Under the pieces are notes generated by a model. It did not search any database and was not told where the DNA came from. It saw only the letters and a program-made list of their open reading frames with translations. This document shows, one piece after another, positions 25,728-33,842 of a stretch of DNA of 64,000 nt (positions are counted from its first letter, which is position 1; every line of letters begins with the position of its first letter). The translations under genes were made by a program, and so were the position numbers. This stretch comes from Elusimicrobiota bacterium (GTDB lineage: Bacteria > Elusimicrobiota > Elusimicrobia > FEN-1173). The stretch is from positions 79,962 through 143,961 of the forward strand of contig JADJZR010000012.1 of NCBI GenBank assembly GCA_016715645.1. The letters are read 5' to 3'.

Positions 25728-26285
25728 ATGATTAGCACATCGGATATGGGCAATGGAACGGTGTTTGAACACGAAGGCGCCGTTTATCAAATTGTTTGGT
25801 TTCAACATCACAAGCCGGGCAAGGGCGGGGCCATGTTGCGGGTGAAGTTGCGAAACGTCCGAACGGGGTCGAGCATCGAGCGCACGTTTAAGTCCGGCGA
25901 ACGGTTTAACGAACTGTCATTGGCGCGCAAACCCATGCAATATTTGTACGCCGAAGGCGACAACTACACGTTCATGGATCCGAAAACCTACGATCAGGTG
26001 CCGGTGCCTCGGGAAAAGCTGGGGGATTCGGTTAAATTTTTAACCGAAAACATGGACGTGCAGGCGTTGTATCTGGAAGAGGAATTTTTGGGCGTGGAGT
26101 TGCCCACCAGCGTGGCCTTGAAAGTGGTCAGCACCGTGCCGGGGATCAAAGGTGACTCGGTCTCGAACATGGTGAAACCCGCGACCTTGGAAAACAACAT
26201 CGAGATCATGGTACCCTTGTTCATTAAAGAAGGAGAAGCCATCCTGGTGGACACCCGTTCCAGCGAGTATTTGAGCCGCGTATGA
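25728..26285 (+). CDS. efp: Translation elongation factor P
   Basis: 185 residues with three beta-barrel domains. EF-P relieves ribosomes stalled at polyproline. The modification loop of domain I reads HHKPGKGGAML, with a lysine at the tip that is the site for beta-lysylation in organisms with EpmA. The C-terminal domain has the usual GDSVSNMVKPATLENN and the PLFIKEGEAILVDTRSSEYLSR ending. AAGGGG precedes the ATG. It overlaps accB by 4 bases. Confidence 0.96.
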   Translation: MISTSDMGNGTVFEHEGAVYQIVWFQHHKPGKGGAMLRVKLRNVRTGSSIERTFKSGERFNELSLARKPMQYLYAEGDNYTFMDPKTYDQVPVPREKLGDSVKFLTENMDVQALYLEEEFLGVELPTSVALKVVSTVPGIKGDSVSNMVKPATLENNIEIMVPLFIKEGEAILVDTRSSEYLSRV

Positions 26286-26734
26286 AACCCCGCGCCGGCA
26301 GTGACAACGGGGGCCCGTCGTTGGACGAGTTGTTGAGTTTCGCCCAATCTGTCTCGTTGACGGAAGTGGTGTGGGAAAAAGGATCTCGCCGCATCGCGTT
26401 CAAGCGATCGGTCCCGCCGCTGATCGCTGTGTCCCCCGTATCCAACGGGACCCATGTGGCGGGCGCTGAGAAAGAGGGTGAACGCAAACCCCACACGGTC
26501 CGGTCGCCGATGGTGGGCACCTTCTTGCGGGCGCCCAAGGGTCGTCCGCCCTTGGTGGTGGAAGGCGACGATGTGACGCCGGGTGTGCGCATGGGGTTGG
26601 TGGAAGCCATGCAGGTTCCCAAAGATGTGACGTCTTCGGTCAAAGGTAAAATTCGACGGGTGCTGGTGGAAAACGGCCATTCGGTGGAATACGGCCAACC
26701 GCTGTTCGAAATTGACGTGGCCGAGGGGGCCTGA
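26282..26734 (+). CDS. accB: Biotin carboxyl carrier protein AccB without the biotin lysine
   Basis: 150 residues: a short N-terminal region, a charged linker and a C-terminal biotinyl/lipoyl-type barrel with SPMVGTFLRAP and GLVEAM. Known BCCPs carry biotin on the lysine of the EAMKM/EAMKV motif. Here the motif is EAMQV: codon CAG at 26612-26614 gives Gln111. The nearest lysine is three residues later (VPK). One AAG to CAG change would explain it. The neighbouring accC is intact and overlaps this gene by 1 base. Either this is a base-calling error, or the carrier is inactive or modified elsewhere. Confidence 0.85.
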   Translation: MKPRAGSDNGGPSLDELLSFAQSVSLTEVVWEKGSRRIAFKRSVPPLIAVSPVSNGTHVAGAEKEGERKPHTVRSPMVGTFLRAPKGRPPLVVEGDDVTPGVRMGLVEAMQVPKDVTSSVKGKIRRVLVENGHSVEYGQPLFEIDVAEGA

Positions 26735-28110
26735 TGTTTAAAAAAATATTGATCGCCAACCGCGGGGAAATCGCTGTCCGGGTCATTCGCGCGTGCCGGG
26801 AACTGGGAATTCGAACCGTGGCCGTCCACTCGGACGTCGATCGGGAAAGTTTGCACGTGCGGTTTGCGGACGAGTCGGTGTGCATCGGGCCGGCCGCGGC
26901 GGTGGAAAGTTACCTCAACATTCCGGCGATCATTTCGGCCGCCGAAATCACTGGCGCCGACGCGATCCATCCGGGCTATGGGTTTCTGTCGGAGAACACC
27001 CATTTCGCGGAAGTGTGCGAAAGTTGCCACATCACGTTCATTGGCCCGTCGAAAGACGCGATCCGCAAGATGGGCGACAAGGCCGAGGCCCGTAAAATCA
27101 TGGGCGACTACGGCGTGCCGATCATTCCCGGAACAAAAGGCTGCATCGATGTGAACGACAAAGACCTGCATAAAATCGCTAAAAAAATTGGCTACCCCGT
27201 TTTGGTCAAGGCCAAAGCGGGTGGCGGGGGCAAAGGGATGCGGGTGGTGCAGGAGGCAACCTTTTTAAAAGACGCGATCGTGGCGGCCACCACGGAAGCT
27301 AAGGCGGCGTTCGGTAACGGCGACGTGTATTTGGAACGGTATCTGACGGCGCCGCGCCACATCGAAGTCCAAATTTTGGCCGACGGCTACGGCAACGTGG
27401 TCAGTTTTCCGGAACGGGACTGTTCGGTTCAGCGGCGGCACCAGAAGTTGATTGAAGAATCACCCTCGTCGTCGATTTCTGACAGTGTCCGTAAAAAGAT
27501 GGGCAAGGCGGCTCGGTTGGCGGCCAAGGCGGTGAAATACCGAACCGTCGGCACCGTGGAATTTTTGTATGACAAAAAGGCCGACGATTTCTTTTTTATT
27601 GAGATGAACACCCGGATCCAAGTGGAACACCCGGTGACTGAAATGGTGACGGGCGTGGATTTGATCAAAGAACAAATCCGCACCGCCGCGGGCGAGAAAC
27701 TTCCGTTTTCGTCCGACGACGTCCAAATCCGCCATCACGCCATGGAATGCCGTATCAACGCGGAAGATCCGGAACGCAACTTCATGCCGTCGCCGGGGAA
27801 AATCACCCAGCTGATTTTGCCGGGGGGGCCGGGCGTGCGGGTGGACACACACATTTACCAGGGATACACCATTCCTTCTTATTACGACAGCCTGATGGCG
27901 AAACTGATCGTGGCCACGCGTTACGGCGCCGGCGGCGGGCGCGAACACACCATCCGGCGCATGGCCCGGGCGTTAAACGAGTTTACGGTGGACGGCGTGA
28001 AAACCACCATCCCGTTCCATCGGGAGGTCATGGCCCACGACGCGTTCATGAACGGCGACGTGACCACGGATTTCATCGAAAAGCATTTGGCTCTTCAGCC
28101 GGTGCATTGA
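26734..28110 (+). CDS. accC: Acetyl-CoA carboxylase, biotin carboxylase subunit
   Basis: 458 residues, ATP-grasp enzyme that carboxylates the biotin of AccB. KKILIANRGEIAVRVIRACRELG starts the biotin carboxylase N-domain. The glycine-rich loop is KAGGGGKGMRVV. Catalytic residues lie in FPERDCSVQRRHQKLIEE, EMNTRIQVEHPVTE and the HAMECRINAEDP region. Length and motifs are normal. It follows accB with an overlapping start. The carboxyltransferase genes accA and accD are not in the window. Confidence 0.96.
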   Translation: MFKKILIANRGEIAVRVIRACRELGIRTVAVHSDVDRESLHVRFADESVCIGPAAAVESYLNIPAIISAAEITGADAIHPGYGFLSENTHFAEVCESCHITFIGPSKDAIRKMGDKAEARKIMGDYGVPIIPGTKGCIDVNDKDLHKIAKKIGYPVLVKAKAGGGGKGMRVVQEATFLKDAIVAATTEAKAAFGNGDVYLERYLTAPRHIEVQILADGYGNVVSFPERDCSVQRRHQKLIEESPSSSISDSVRKKMGKAARLAAKAVKYRTVGTVEFLYDKKADDFFFIEMNTRIQVEHPVTEMVTGVDLIKEQIRTAAGEKLPFSSDDVQIRHHAMECRINAEDPERNFMPSPGKITQLILPGGPGVRVDTHIYQGYTIPSYYDSLMAKLIVATRYGAGGGREHTIRRMARALNEFTVDGVKTTIPFHREVMAHDAFMNGDVTTDFIEKHLALQPVH

Positions 28111-28112
28111 CC

Positions 28113-28714
28113 ATGGGCGGCCGATTTCAGGAACTCATCATAGCCCAGTTAAAAGAGTCGTCCGATAACCTTCGCCTCTTGGCCGATGCGAGCCCCGCCA
28201 TTGAACGGGCCGCCCAGCTCCTGGTGGAGTCGCTTCGCAACAAAAAAAAGCTGGTGGCTTTTGGAAACGGAGGGTCCGCGGCCGACGCGCAACATTTGAC
28301 GGCGGAACTGTCCGGCCGGTTCGAAAAAAACCGGCCCGCCCTGCCCGCGGTGGCGCTCACCACCAACAGTTCGGCGTAACGGCCATTGCCAACGATTATT
28401 CCTACAAAGAGATTTTTTCCCGCCAATTGGAAAACTTTATTCAGGAAGGCGACGTGGCGGTGGCGATTTCGACCTCCGGTAATTCCGAAAACGTGCTGGA
28501 GGGGGCCCGGGAAGCGAAAAAAGCCGGGGCGGTGGTGATCGCCTGGACCGGGCAGGGCGGGGGGAAGCTCAAAGCGTTGGCGGATGTGTGTCTGGAAGTC
28601 CCCTCGCGGCGGACCTCGCGCATTCAAGAAGGCCACCTGGCGATGCTTCATGTTTTGTGCGCGATCATTGAAGACGAGCTCTTTCCCGCCGTTCCCAAGG
28701 CGAGCGGGTACTAA
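28113..28714 (+). CDS. gmhA: Phosphoheptose isomerase-like SIS protein, one-base frameshift
   Basis: SIS-domain isomerase of the GmhA type; it converts sedoheptulose 7-phosphate to D-glycero-heptose 7-phosphate for LPS core. The first 88 residues (KKLVAFGNGGSAADAQHLTAELSGRF) end at a TAA near 28377. The same protein goes on one frame over as TAIANDYSYKEIFSRQ, then AISTSGNSENVLEG and the C-terminal RIQEGHLAMLHVLCAIIE. A single lost base around 28372-28378 explains the break. The hldE-type gene for the next heptose steps lies about 90 bases downstream, which supports the assignment. Confidence 0.85.
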
Positions 28715-28732
28715 TATTTAAAGCGACACGAC

Positions 28733-28800
28733 ACCCCCACCCTCTCCCCTTCCCGCTCGCGGGAGAGGGTGGCCCGGAGGGCCGGGTGAGGGTGGGGGTG
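28733..28800 (+). repeat. GC-rich palindromic repeat after gmhA
   Basis: An imperfect palindrome of about 65 bases whose arms read CCCCCACCCTCTCCC and GGGTGAGGGTGGGGG. It could fold into a strong hairpin between gmhA and the hldE-type gene. The sequence shares the CCCTCTCC/GGAGAGGG core of the longer interspersed repeats seen elsewhere in the window. It lacks a T run, so it is not a standard terminator. Confidence 0.65.
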
Positions 28801-28805
28801 CATTT

Positions 28806-29432
28806 TTGAAGATAAATAAAAGTGTTCTTTCTTCTCTTTCATTGCTCCGGGTGTTGAGGCCTTTGCGTCGGGGCAAAACGGTCGTTTTCACAAACGGATG
28901 TTTTGACCTCGTTCACGCCGGTCACTTGAAAGTGTTGGAATGGGCCAAACGGCAGGGGGACATTTTGGTGGTGGGCCTGAACTCGGACGCGTCGGTGCGG
29001 CGGCTCAAAGGGCCGCGACGGCCGATTTTGCCCTTGGCCGACCGGGCCGTTTTGATGGCCGCGCTGAAACCCGTGGATTACGTCACTTGGTTTTCCGAAG
29101 AAACCCCCCACGCCTTGATTCGCCGTCTTCGTCCCGATATTTTGGTGAAGGGGGGAGATTGGGCGTCTGATTCCATTGTGGGCCGTGAATTTGTCAAAAA
29201 AGTTGTGCGGGTGCCTCTCCTGAAAGGCCGTTCCACCAGCGGAATCATCTCGACGATCAACCGACGATATGGTTCTGATGGCAACTCCAGAGCTCCCTCA
29301 TCCGCCCCTTCGGGAGTCGCGCGTGCCAGTGGCACACGATTGCGACGGGCCGAACAGGCCCCCGAAGGGCCTTCCCCCAAGAGGGGAAGGAAACAAGGAC
29401 TTTCCCTCTCCTCTTGGGAGAGGGTAGGGTGA
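28806..29432 (+). CDS. HldE-type heptose 1-phosphate nucleotidyltransferase with repeat-derived tail
   Basis: Nucleotidyltransferase of the RfaE2/HldE C-terminal type that makes ADP- (or another NDP-) heptose. Motifs: VVFTNGCFDLVHAGHLKVLE (HxGH), GLNSDASVRRLKGP and the ISTI-type end KGRSTSGIISTI. The kinase domain of bifunctional HldE is absent. The enzyme should end near residue 157. The last ~51 residues (from about 29281) are read from an interspersed repeat that also supplies the stop codon. The start is uncertain: TTG 28806 is the first in frame. Confidence 0.85.
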   Translation: MKINKSVLSSLSLLRVLRPLRRGKTVVFTNGCFDLVHAGHLKVLEWAKRQGDILVVGLNSDASVRRLKGPRRPILPLADRAVLMAALKPVDYVTWFSEETPHALIRRLRPDILVKGGDWASDSIVGREFVKKVVRVPLLKGRSTSGIISTINRRYGSDGNSRAPSSAPSGVARASGTRLRRAEQAPEGPSPKRGRKQGLSLSSWERVG

Positions 29433-29449
29433 GGGAGCTGAGTAGTTAC
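29281..29449 (+). repeat. Interspersed repeat, copy A
   Basis: 169-bp element whose ends are inverted: GCAACTCCAGAGCT at the left against the complement of AGCTGAGTAGTTAC at the right. Inside are several stem-loops, including TCCCTCATCCGCCCCTTCGG, a GTGCCAGTGGCAC palindrome, GGGCC arms and a CCCTCTCCTCTTGGGAGAGGG hairpin. Very similar copies lie at 36704, 58076 and, shortened, at 55115 and 55442. It overlaps the 3' end of the hldE-type gene. Confidence 0.85.
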
Positions 29450-29454
29450 TTCTG

Positions 29455-29874
29455 ATGATAAAAATTGATAACGAAAAAATTTCTCGCGTGCTGGACGCCA
29501 ACCTTAATCGCGCTCGGGAAGGTCTGCGGGTGTTGGAAGACACGGCCCGGTTCGTGTGGGACGATCGGGCCCTGTTTTCTGCGTTAAGGCGTGCCCGCCA
29601 CGGGTTGGATAAAGCGACGCGGTCGGCGTATCCGCGCCTGGTGGCCGGGCGCGAGAGCGCCAAAGATATGGGCCGGTGCATGGCGGAAGGCAAATCCCGA
29701 GATTGGCCCGGCCTGGTGGCCGCCAATTTCCGACGGGTGCAAGAAGCCCTAAGGGTTTTGGAAGAATACGGCAAAGTGTTCGCCCCCACCGCGGCCGCCC
29801 AGTTCAAGAAAAACCGATTTCAGATTTACCTCCAAGAGAAAAAAGCCCTCCAAAAGCTGGATTCAACTCGTTAA
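29455..29874 (+). CDS. ThiD2-type domain protein (thiamine synthesis)
   Basis: 139 residues matching the domain often found fused to the N-terminus of ThiE, called ThiD2: LDANLNRAREGLRVLEDTARF followed by RHGLDKA and a second copy-like segment NFRRVQEALRVLEEYGKV. ThiD2 has been proposed to phosphorylate HMP-phosphate in genomes that lack ThiD; this is based on genomic context and is not certain. Here it stands alone and its usual partner thiE lies 6.2 kb downstream, beyond a block of accessory genes. It begins 5 bases after repeat copy A. Confidence 0.75.
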   Translation: MIKIDNEKISRVLDANLNRAREGLRVLEDTARFVWDDRALFSALRRARHGLDKATRSAYPRLVAGRESAKDMGRCMAEGKSRDWPGLVAANFRRVQEALRVLEEYGKVFAPTAAAQFKKNRFQIYLQEKKALQKLDSTR

Positions 29875-29893
29875 ACGTAATGCAGTTTAGATA

Positions 29894-30036
29894 CAATGCC
29901 AGTAACTTAAGCCCAAAAGGGTCCGTCATACCGGCGAAAGCCGGTATCCAGTCAGTGAAATAGTTTCTTAAAATGCCGTTTTACACACTGGCCCCCGGCT
30001 TTCGCCGGGGAGACGACTCTTAAGTTACTGGCATTG
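29894..30036 (+). mobile_element. MITE-like element with 18-bp terminal inverted repeats
   Basis: Begins with CAATGCCAGTAACTTAAG (29894-29911) and ends with its exact reverse complement (30019-30036). The 10-base sequence AGTTTAGATA directly abuts both ends (29884-29893 and 30037-30046), the mark of a target-site duplication. Inside are two hairpins in opposite sense: ATACCGGCGAAAGCCGGTAT (29928-29947) and CCCCGGCTTTCGCCGGGG (29993-30010). It has no coding capacity, so it would need a transposase supplied in trans. Confidence 0.9.
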
Positions 30037-30079
30037 AGTTTAGATAAGGCTTCCCCTCATCCGCTGCTCGGGGGGGGGC

Positions 30080-30108
30080 GACCCGTGCCAACCGGGGAAT
30101 CCCGGTTA
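30080..30108 (+). repeat. Short palindromic repeat shared with 44140-44168
   Basis: 29 bases containing the hairpin AACCGGGGAATCCCGGTT. The reverse complement recurs at 44140-44168 with one mismatch, next to the group II intron. The copy here overlaps the end of the PIN toxin gene. Confidence 0.75.
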
Positions 30109-30525
30109 GTGCAATTCGAGGAAATCGCGAGGGGTGAGGATTTTTAAAAACGTCAGGCCCGCATTTCTTAATTCATTTTCAGAGAGGACCAGGAGGTCTT
30201 TATCTCCTGTGACGAGTATGTCGGCTTCTACTTCCAAGGCCAACGAGAGGTAGGCGTTGTCTTTTGGGTCTCGACATAGATCAACTTTTCGACGAACCCC
30301 TACCCTTTCGCATCGCCCGAGCACGGAGGGGAGGAAAACGTGGGTCCAGGTCTTGTGTTTTGTCGGACTCAACCGCTGTGCCAATTTGGCGCTTAAGGAT
30401 TGGAATTCCGCTTCGATCCGGGGAGAAATATAAACCATTTCCTTGAAAGCCTGGATGACCGCCCGCTCAGGCACACCCCCAAAAAGGGCCGATACCAAAA
30501 CATTGGCGTCCAGGATAATTTTCAC
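30106..30525 (-). CDS. PIN-domain toxin (COG1569-like)
   Basis: 139 residues. PIN-fold ribonuclease with acidic residues in KIILDANVLVSALFGG (Asp6), the DPKDN stretch in the middle and TGDKDLLVL near the C-terminus; together they form the metal site. It overlaps the upstream Phd-like antitoxin gene by 4 bases, the usual toxin-second order. The pair is part of the block that separates thiD2 from thiE. A related PIN gene, frameshifted, lies at 50289. Confidence 0.85.
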   Translation of the reverse strand: MKIILDANVLVSALFGGVPERAVIQAFKEMVYISPRIEAEFQSLSAKLAQRLSPTKHKTWTHVFLPSVLGRCERVGVRRKVDLCRDPKDNAYLSLALEVEADILVTGDKDLLVLSENELRNAGLTFLKILTPRDFLELH

Positions 30526-30758
30526 CGTCCGTAAACCTCTTTGCGCGATTCATCCAACAAGCGAAGCATTTCCTTTTTTGACAGCCGCGATTTCTGAAGC
30601 ATCCGCCGCATTTCAACCAACGCCGATTGGACGCTGTTTTCCGGGACTGGCGAAACAATGGCGATGGTTTTTCCATGCCGTGTCACATACACATCTTCCC
30701 GGCTGTGCAGGTAGCGTGTCGCGTGCGCTTTGAAATCCCGAACGGTGGCAATTTTCAT
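30522..30758 (-). CDS. Phd/YefM-family antitoxin
   Basis: 78 residues from the ATG at 30758, chosen because AGGAGAGG lies just before it; a longer frame reaches 30821 but runs through the promoter. The N-terminal DNA-binding fold is typical: IATVRDFKAHATRYL, EDVYVTRHGKTIAIVSPV. The C-terminal part is charged and helical and should bind the PIN toxin. A perfect inverted repeat in the leader is a probable operator for self-repression. Confidence 0.85.
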   Translation of the reverse strand: MKIATVRDFKAHATRYLHSREDVYVTRHGKTIAIVSPVPENSVQSALVEMRRMLQKSRLSKKEMLRLLDESRKEVYGR

Positions 30759-30767
30759 GGCCTCTCC

Positions 30768-30821
30768 TGTGACTTCATTTGTAGTCACATTTATTCTATA
30801 TCGGACGACTGGCGTTGTCAA
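30768..30821 (-). promoter_or_regulatory. Phd/PIN promoter and operator
   Basis: On the minus strand: TTGACA (30816-30821), a 17-base spacer and TAGAAT (30793-30798). Downstream of the -10 lies the perfect palindrome TGTGACT-N8-AGTCACA (30768-30789), directly before the ribosome site. This is a good candidate operator for the antitoxin complex. Confidence 0.8.
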
Positions 30822-30902
30822 TCGGATTTCCCGAAAAAATCTGTTACAAATAGTTTACAACTTCTTAAGAAAGTCTTAATCACCCTATATTAGACTAGGT
30901 GT

Positions 30903-33483
30903 ATGAAAATGGAACGGTCCGCTTTTTCGGGGTTGGTTGCCGTTGTTTATTTTATCTCTAACGTTGGCGGCGTTTATGGGGCGGAAACCAACTTTTGGAA
31001 TGAACGGCGGGCCCAGGTAAAGCGGTATTCGTCTTCTTCCCTGCTGTGTCAGCTTCCCCCGATCCGGGCGGTTGGGTTTACTCCTTCCCAGAGTGACCCT
31101 GTGTCGGGTGGATCCCCTCGGCCGGAACCTTTCACTCACACCATTTCCCGTTCGGATCTGACCTCGGCCAAGACGGCGTTTTCCCGCGACGCTTCCCCGG
31201 ACTGGCTTGGCTCGCTTGTTTCGTCATATGGCCATGTGCGGGATATTCATGTTTCTGCCCACTCCGACCGACCCTTGATGATCCATATCCAAGACATTCA
31301 CGGGAACGTGGACGCCCAGAAAAATATTGCCCACATGATTGGGGCCCTCTCGGCCAATCGGGGTGTGACCTTGGTGGGTCTTGAGGGCGCTTCGGGCCCC
31401 TTTGACCTGGATGATCTTCGCCGATTTCCTGAACCGGACGTTAAGGAAGACGCAACCAATTGGGCCATCAAAAAGGACTTGATCGGCGGCGCCGAAAAAA
31501 TCGGCATTACCTCTGAAACGCCGCTCACCCTGTGGGGCATTGAAGATAAAGCTCTCTATGAGGCGAACGTGGCGGCGGTCAAAGGGTCCCTGGCTGGTAA
31601 AACCGCGGTGCTTTCGTTCCTCAGGAAGTTCAATTCTGTTCTTGACCGACTAAAAAAAGCCATCTATTCGGTAGATCTGGCGGTTTACGACGACACGATT
31701 CGTTCTTACCAGGAGGGCCGTCTGAAACTGGCCGATTATCTGGCCAAATTGGTCGAACTGGATTCCCAAAAATCCTCGCTTCGTACGCGATCGCCCAACA
31801 TCGCCGTTCTGCTGGAAGCTTTTAAACTCGAATCCAAATTGGATTTTAAGGAAGTTGAACGTCAACGGGCCGACATGGTGGAGGAACTGGCACGTCGGTT
31901 AGACGAAACGGAACTCAAAGAATTAGTCGATCAAAGTCTCTCCTTTCGAGCAGGGCGGACCACCTATAGCCGGTATTATGCCCATGTGAAAGGACTTTGT
32001 AAAAGGGCACATGTGGAATGGGATCGATTTCCCGCTCTCATGGACTACATGGCGTACGTGGGGTTGACGGACCAAATCAATCGGGACCGGCTCCTGACGG
32101 AGTTGAGCGCATTGGAAGAAACTGTGGGCACCCAACTGGCACGAACCGATCGGGAAAAGGACGTGCTGGCCCTTTCCCGGGACAGTCTTTTGTTGGGGAA
32201 TTTAACCAACAACACAATGACGCCGGAAACGTGGGCCCGTTACCGAACCCGTCGTGCTTTTGTGAGAAAGATTGTCTCCCGGACGTCCGCGTTGGCCAAC
32301 GTTGCGGGGGTCGAATTCACGATTGTCCCACCGAACAGGTTTGAAGACCGCTTAATCGCCTTTCGAAGATTTTTGTCGATTCGCCCTGGAACGGGACATT
32401 GCCCTTACGGATCGGTTGTGGAAAAAAATGGAAGAGACCAAATCCAAATCCGCCATCCTGGTGGCGGGCGGGTTCCACACCGAAGGCATGACCGAAGAAA
32501 TAAAAAGGAGAGGCGGATCCTACATCGTCCTCACTCCGCGTGTTGAAACCCTCGACACGGAAAAGAATTATCTGGACGCGTTCGCCCACGACCCCCTCCC
32601 GCTGGAAAAATTGTTCGACGGCGAAAAGATCGGTCTTCTCACCCTACGGGGTCTTTCGCGGGAAGGTCAACAGTCGGGGGGGGATGCCGCTGTGGCGCAG
32701 AAGATCGGGGTTGCGATGGTTCTTCATGCCATTCAGCGGGTATACGCAGAGATGAAAGCCGAGGGGGCAACAGTTGATAAAATAACGAGCAGATTGAAAG
32801 ATGAAATCAATAAGGTTCGGCTTTTAGGCGAACTTTTTATAAGCCTTTCCCCTAGGTTGGAAGCGGCGACTCCTTCAAGGGTTACCCTCAAAATTTCCAT
32901 TAATAACGCTGAATATTCCGCATCAACAAGTGCAAGCGGTGATTGTTCCGTAACATTGCTAAATAGACCTATGTATGATCGATTCTTTCGGTCTAAGGTT
33001 GGACAATTCCTCAACTCTAATGCCTTATTTTTGTTTAAGGCCGTTAACGCAATCTTCGCCGCTCCCATTGATGAAGCCCCTTTAACGACGAACAAGACTC
33101 TTGATCGGTTTTTCGGTATTCACCACTGGCAAGGGATTGATATCTTTGTAGGATTTCAACTTATTCGGCTCATGGTGTTCATGACGTTTGCTCCCGCCCT
33201 GTTCCTGTTTTATTATGCGGTGACGGGTGATGTGAATGTCGTCATTCAGTCCGCGTCGGCACTGGTCGGACTCATCGTTCTTTTCAAAAACAACGACTTT
33301 TTCGTTCCCGCCCACTTTGTTACCAACGCTTTTGTTTTTCCCATCAACCTCCTGCTTGAAGCCGCCGACTCTATCGCCGCAATTTTCAACTTTAATATCG
33401 TTTATCGAATGCCTTATCTCACATCTCCCGGTCCCGATGATGAGGCAGTAGAACAAGAATACAGTTATTTTATTGTTGGATGA
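30903..33483 (+). CDS. Large exported/membrane protein of unknown function, one-base frameshift
   Basis: About 860 residues if repaired. The N-terminus is a signal peptide (residues 1-27, ending GVYGAE). A domain near residues 120-180 begins PLMIHIQDIHGNVDAQKNI and contains LVGLEGASGPFD. A later segment reads ILVAGGFHTEGMTEEIKRRG and SYIVLTPRVE. Together these recall ChaN/TraB-like folds, but I cannot name the family. The last ~150 residues have several hydrophobic segments. The frame changes near 32371; removing one T from the T5 run at 32371-32375 joins the two parts. The 3' third is AT-richer than the housekeeping genes. Confidence 0.6.
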
Positions 33484-33842
33484 ATTGTAATGATAGATAG
33501 TCATTGACCCACCATTTTCATTTGAAAGGATGATTCACAGACTAACGGTGACTCCTGATAATATTGTTATGAATTCTTTGCTGTGAAACCGTTACGTTCA
33601 GCTTTCATTTGGAGGCGTTGGTCGATTCAAATGTTCATTGATTCGTTATGGATAGAGACCGTGAAATTCAGCTTAAGGTCGCTCATTGGTACAGAGCCCA
33701 TTTTGTCGAAAGACTTGACACGTAAAACTCATTTTCAATCCTATTGTCATTCACATAAATTAACATACTAAAACTTCGGCGTCGGTTCCCCAATCCTGAT
33801 ATCGAATGAATGTAATGGTAAATCTGGGGGGGATCATCCGGT
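33484..33842 (+). other. AT-rich spacer between the two giant genes
   Basis: About 360 bases with no convincing gene. A 62-codon frame (33583-33771) has no family signature, no ribosome site and tryptophan/serine-rich composition. No terminator hairpin with a T run was found. GGGGGG near 33826 may serve as the ribosome site for the next gene. Confidence 0.5.

Noticed and set aside
32540..32755. Small overlapping frame in the giant gene
   Set aside because: It is a shadow of the larger frame; no start signal.
33583..33771. 62-codon frame between the giant genes
   Set aside because: No ribosome site, no family, poor composition.
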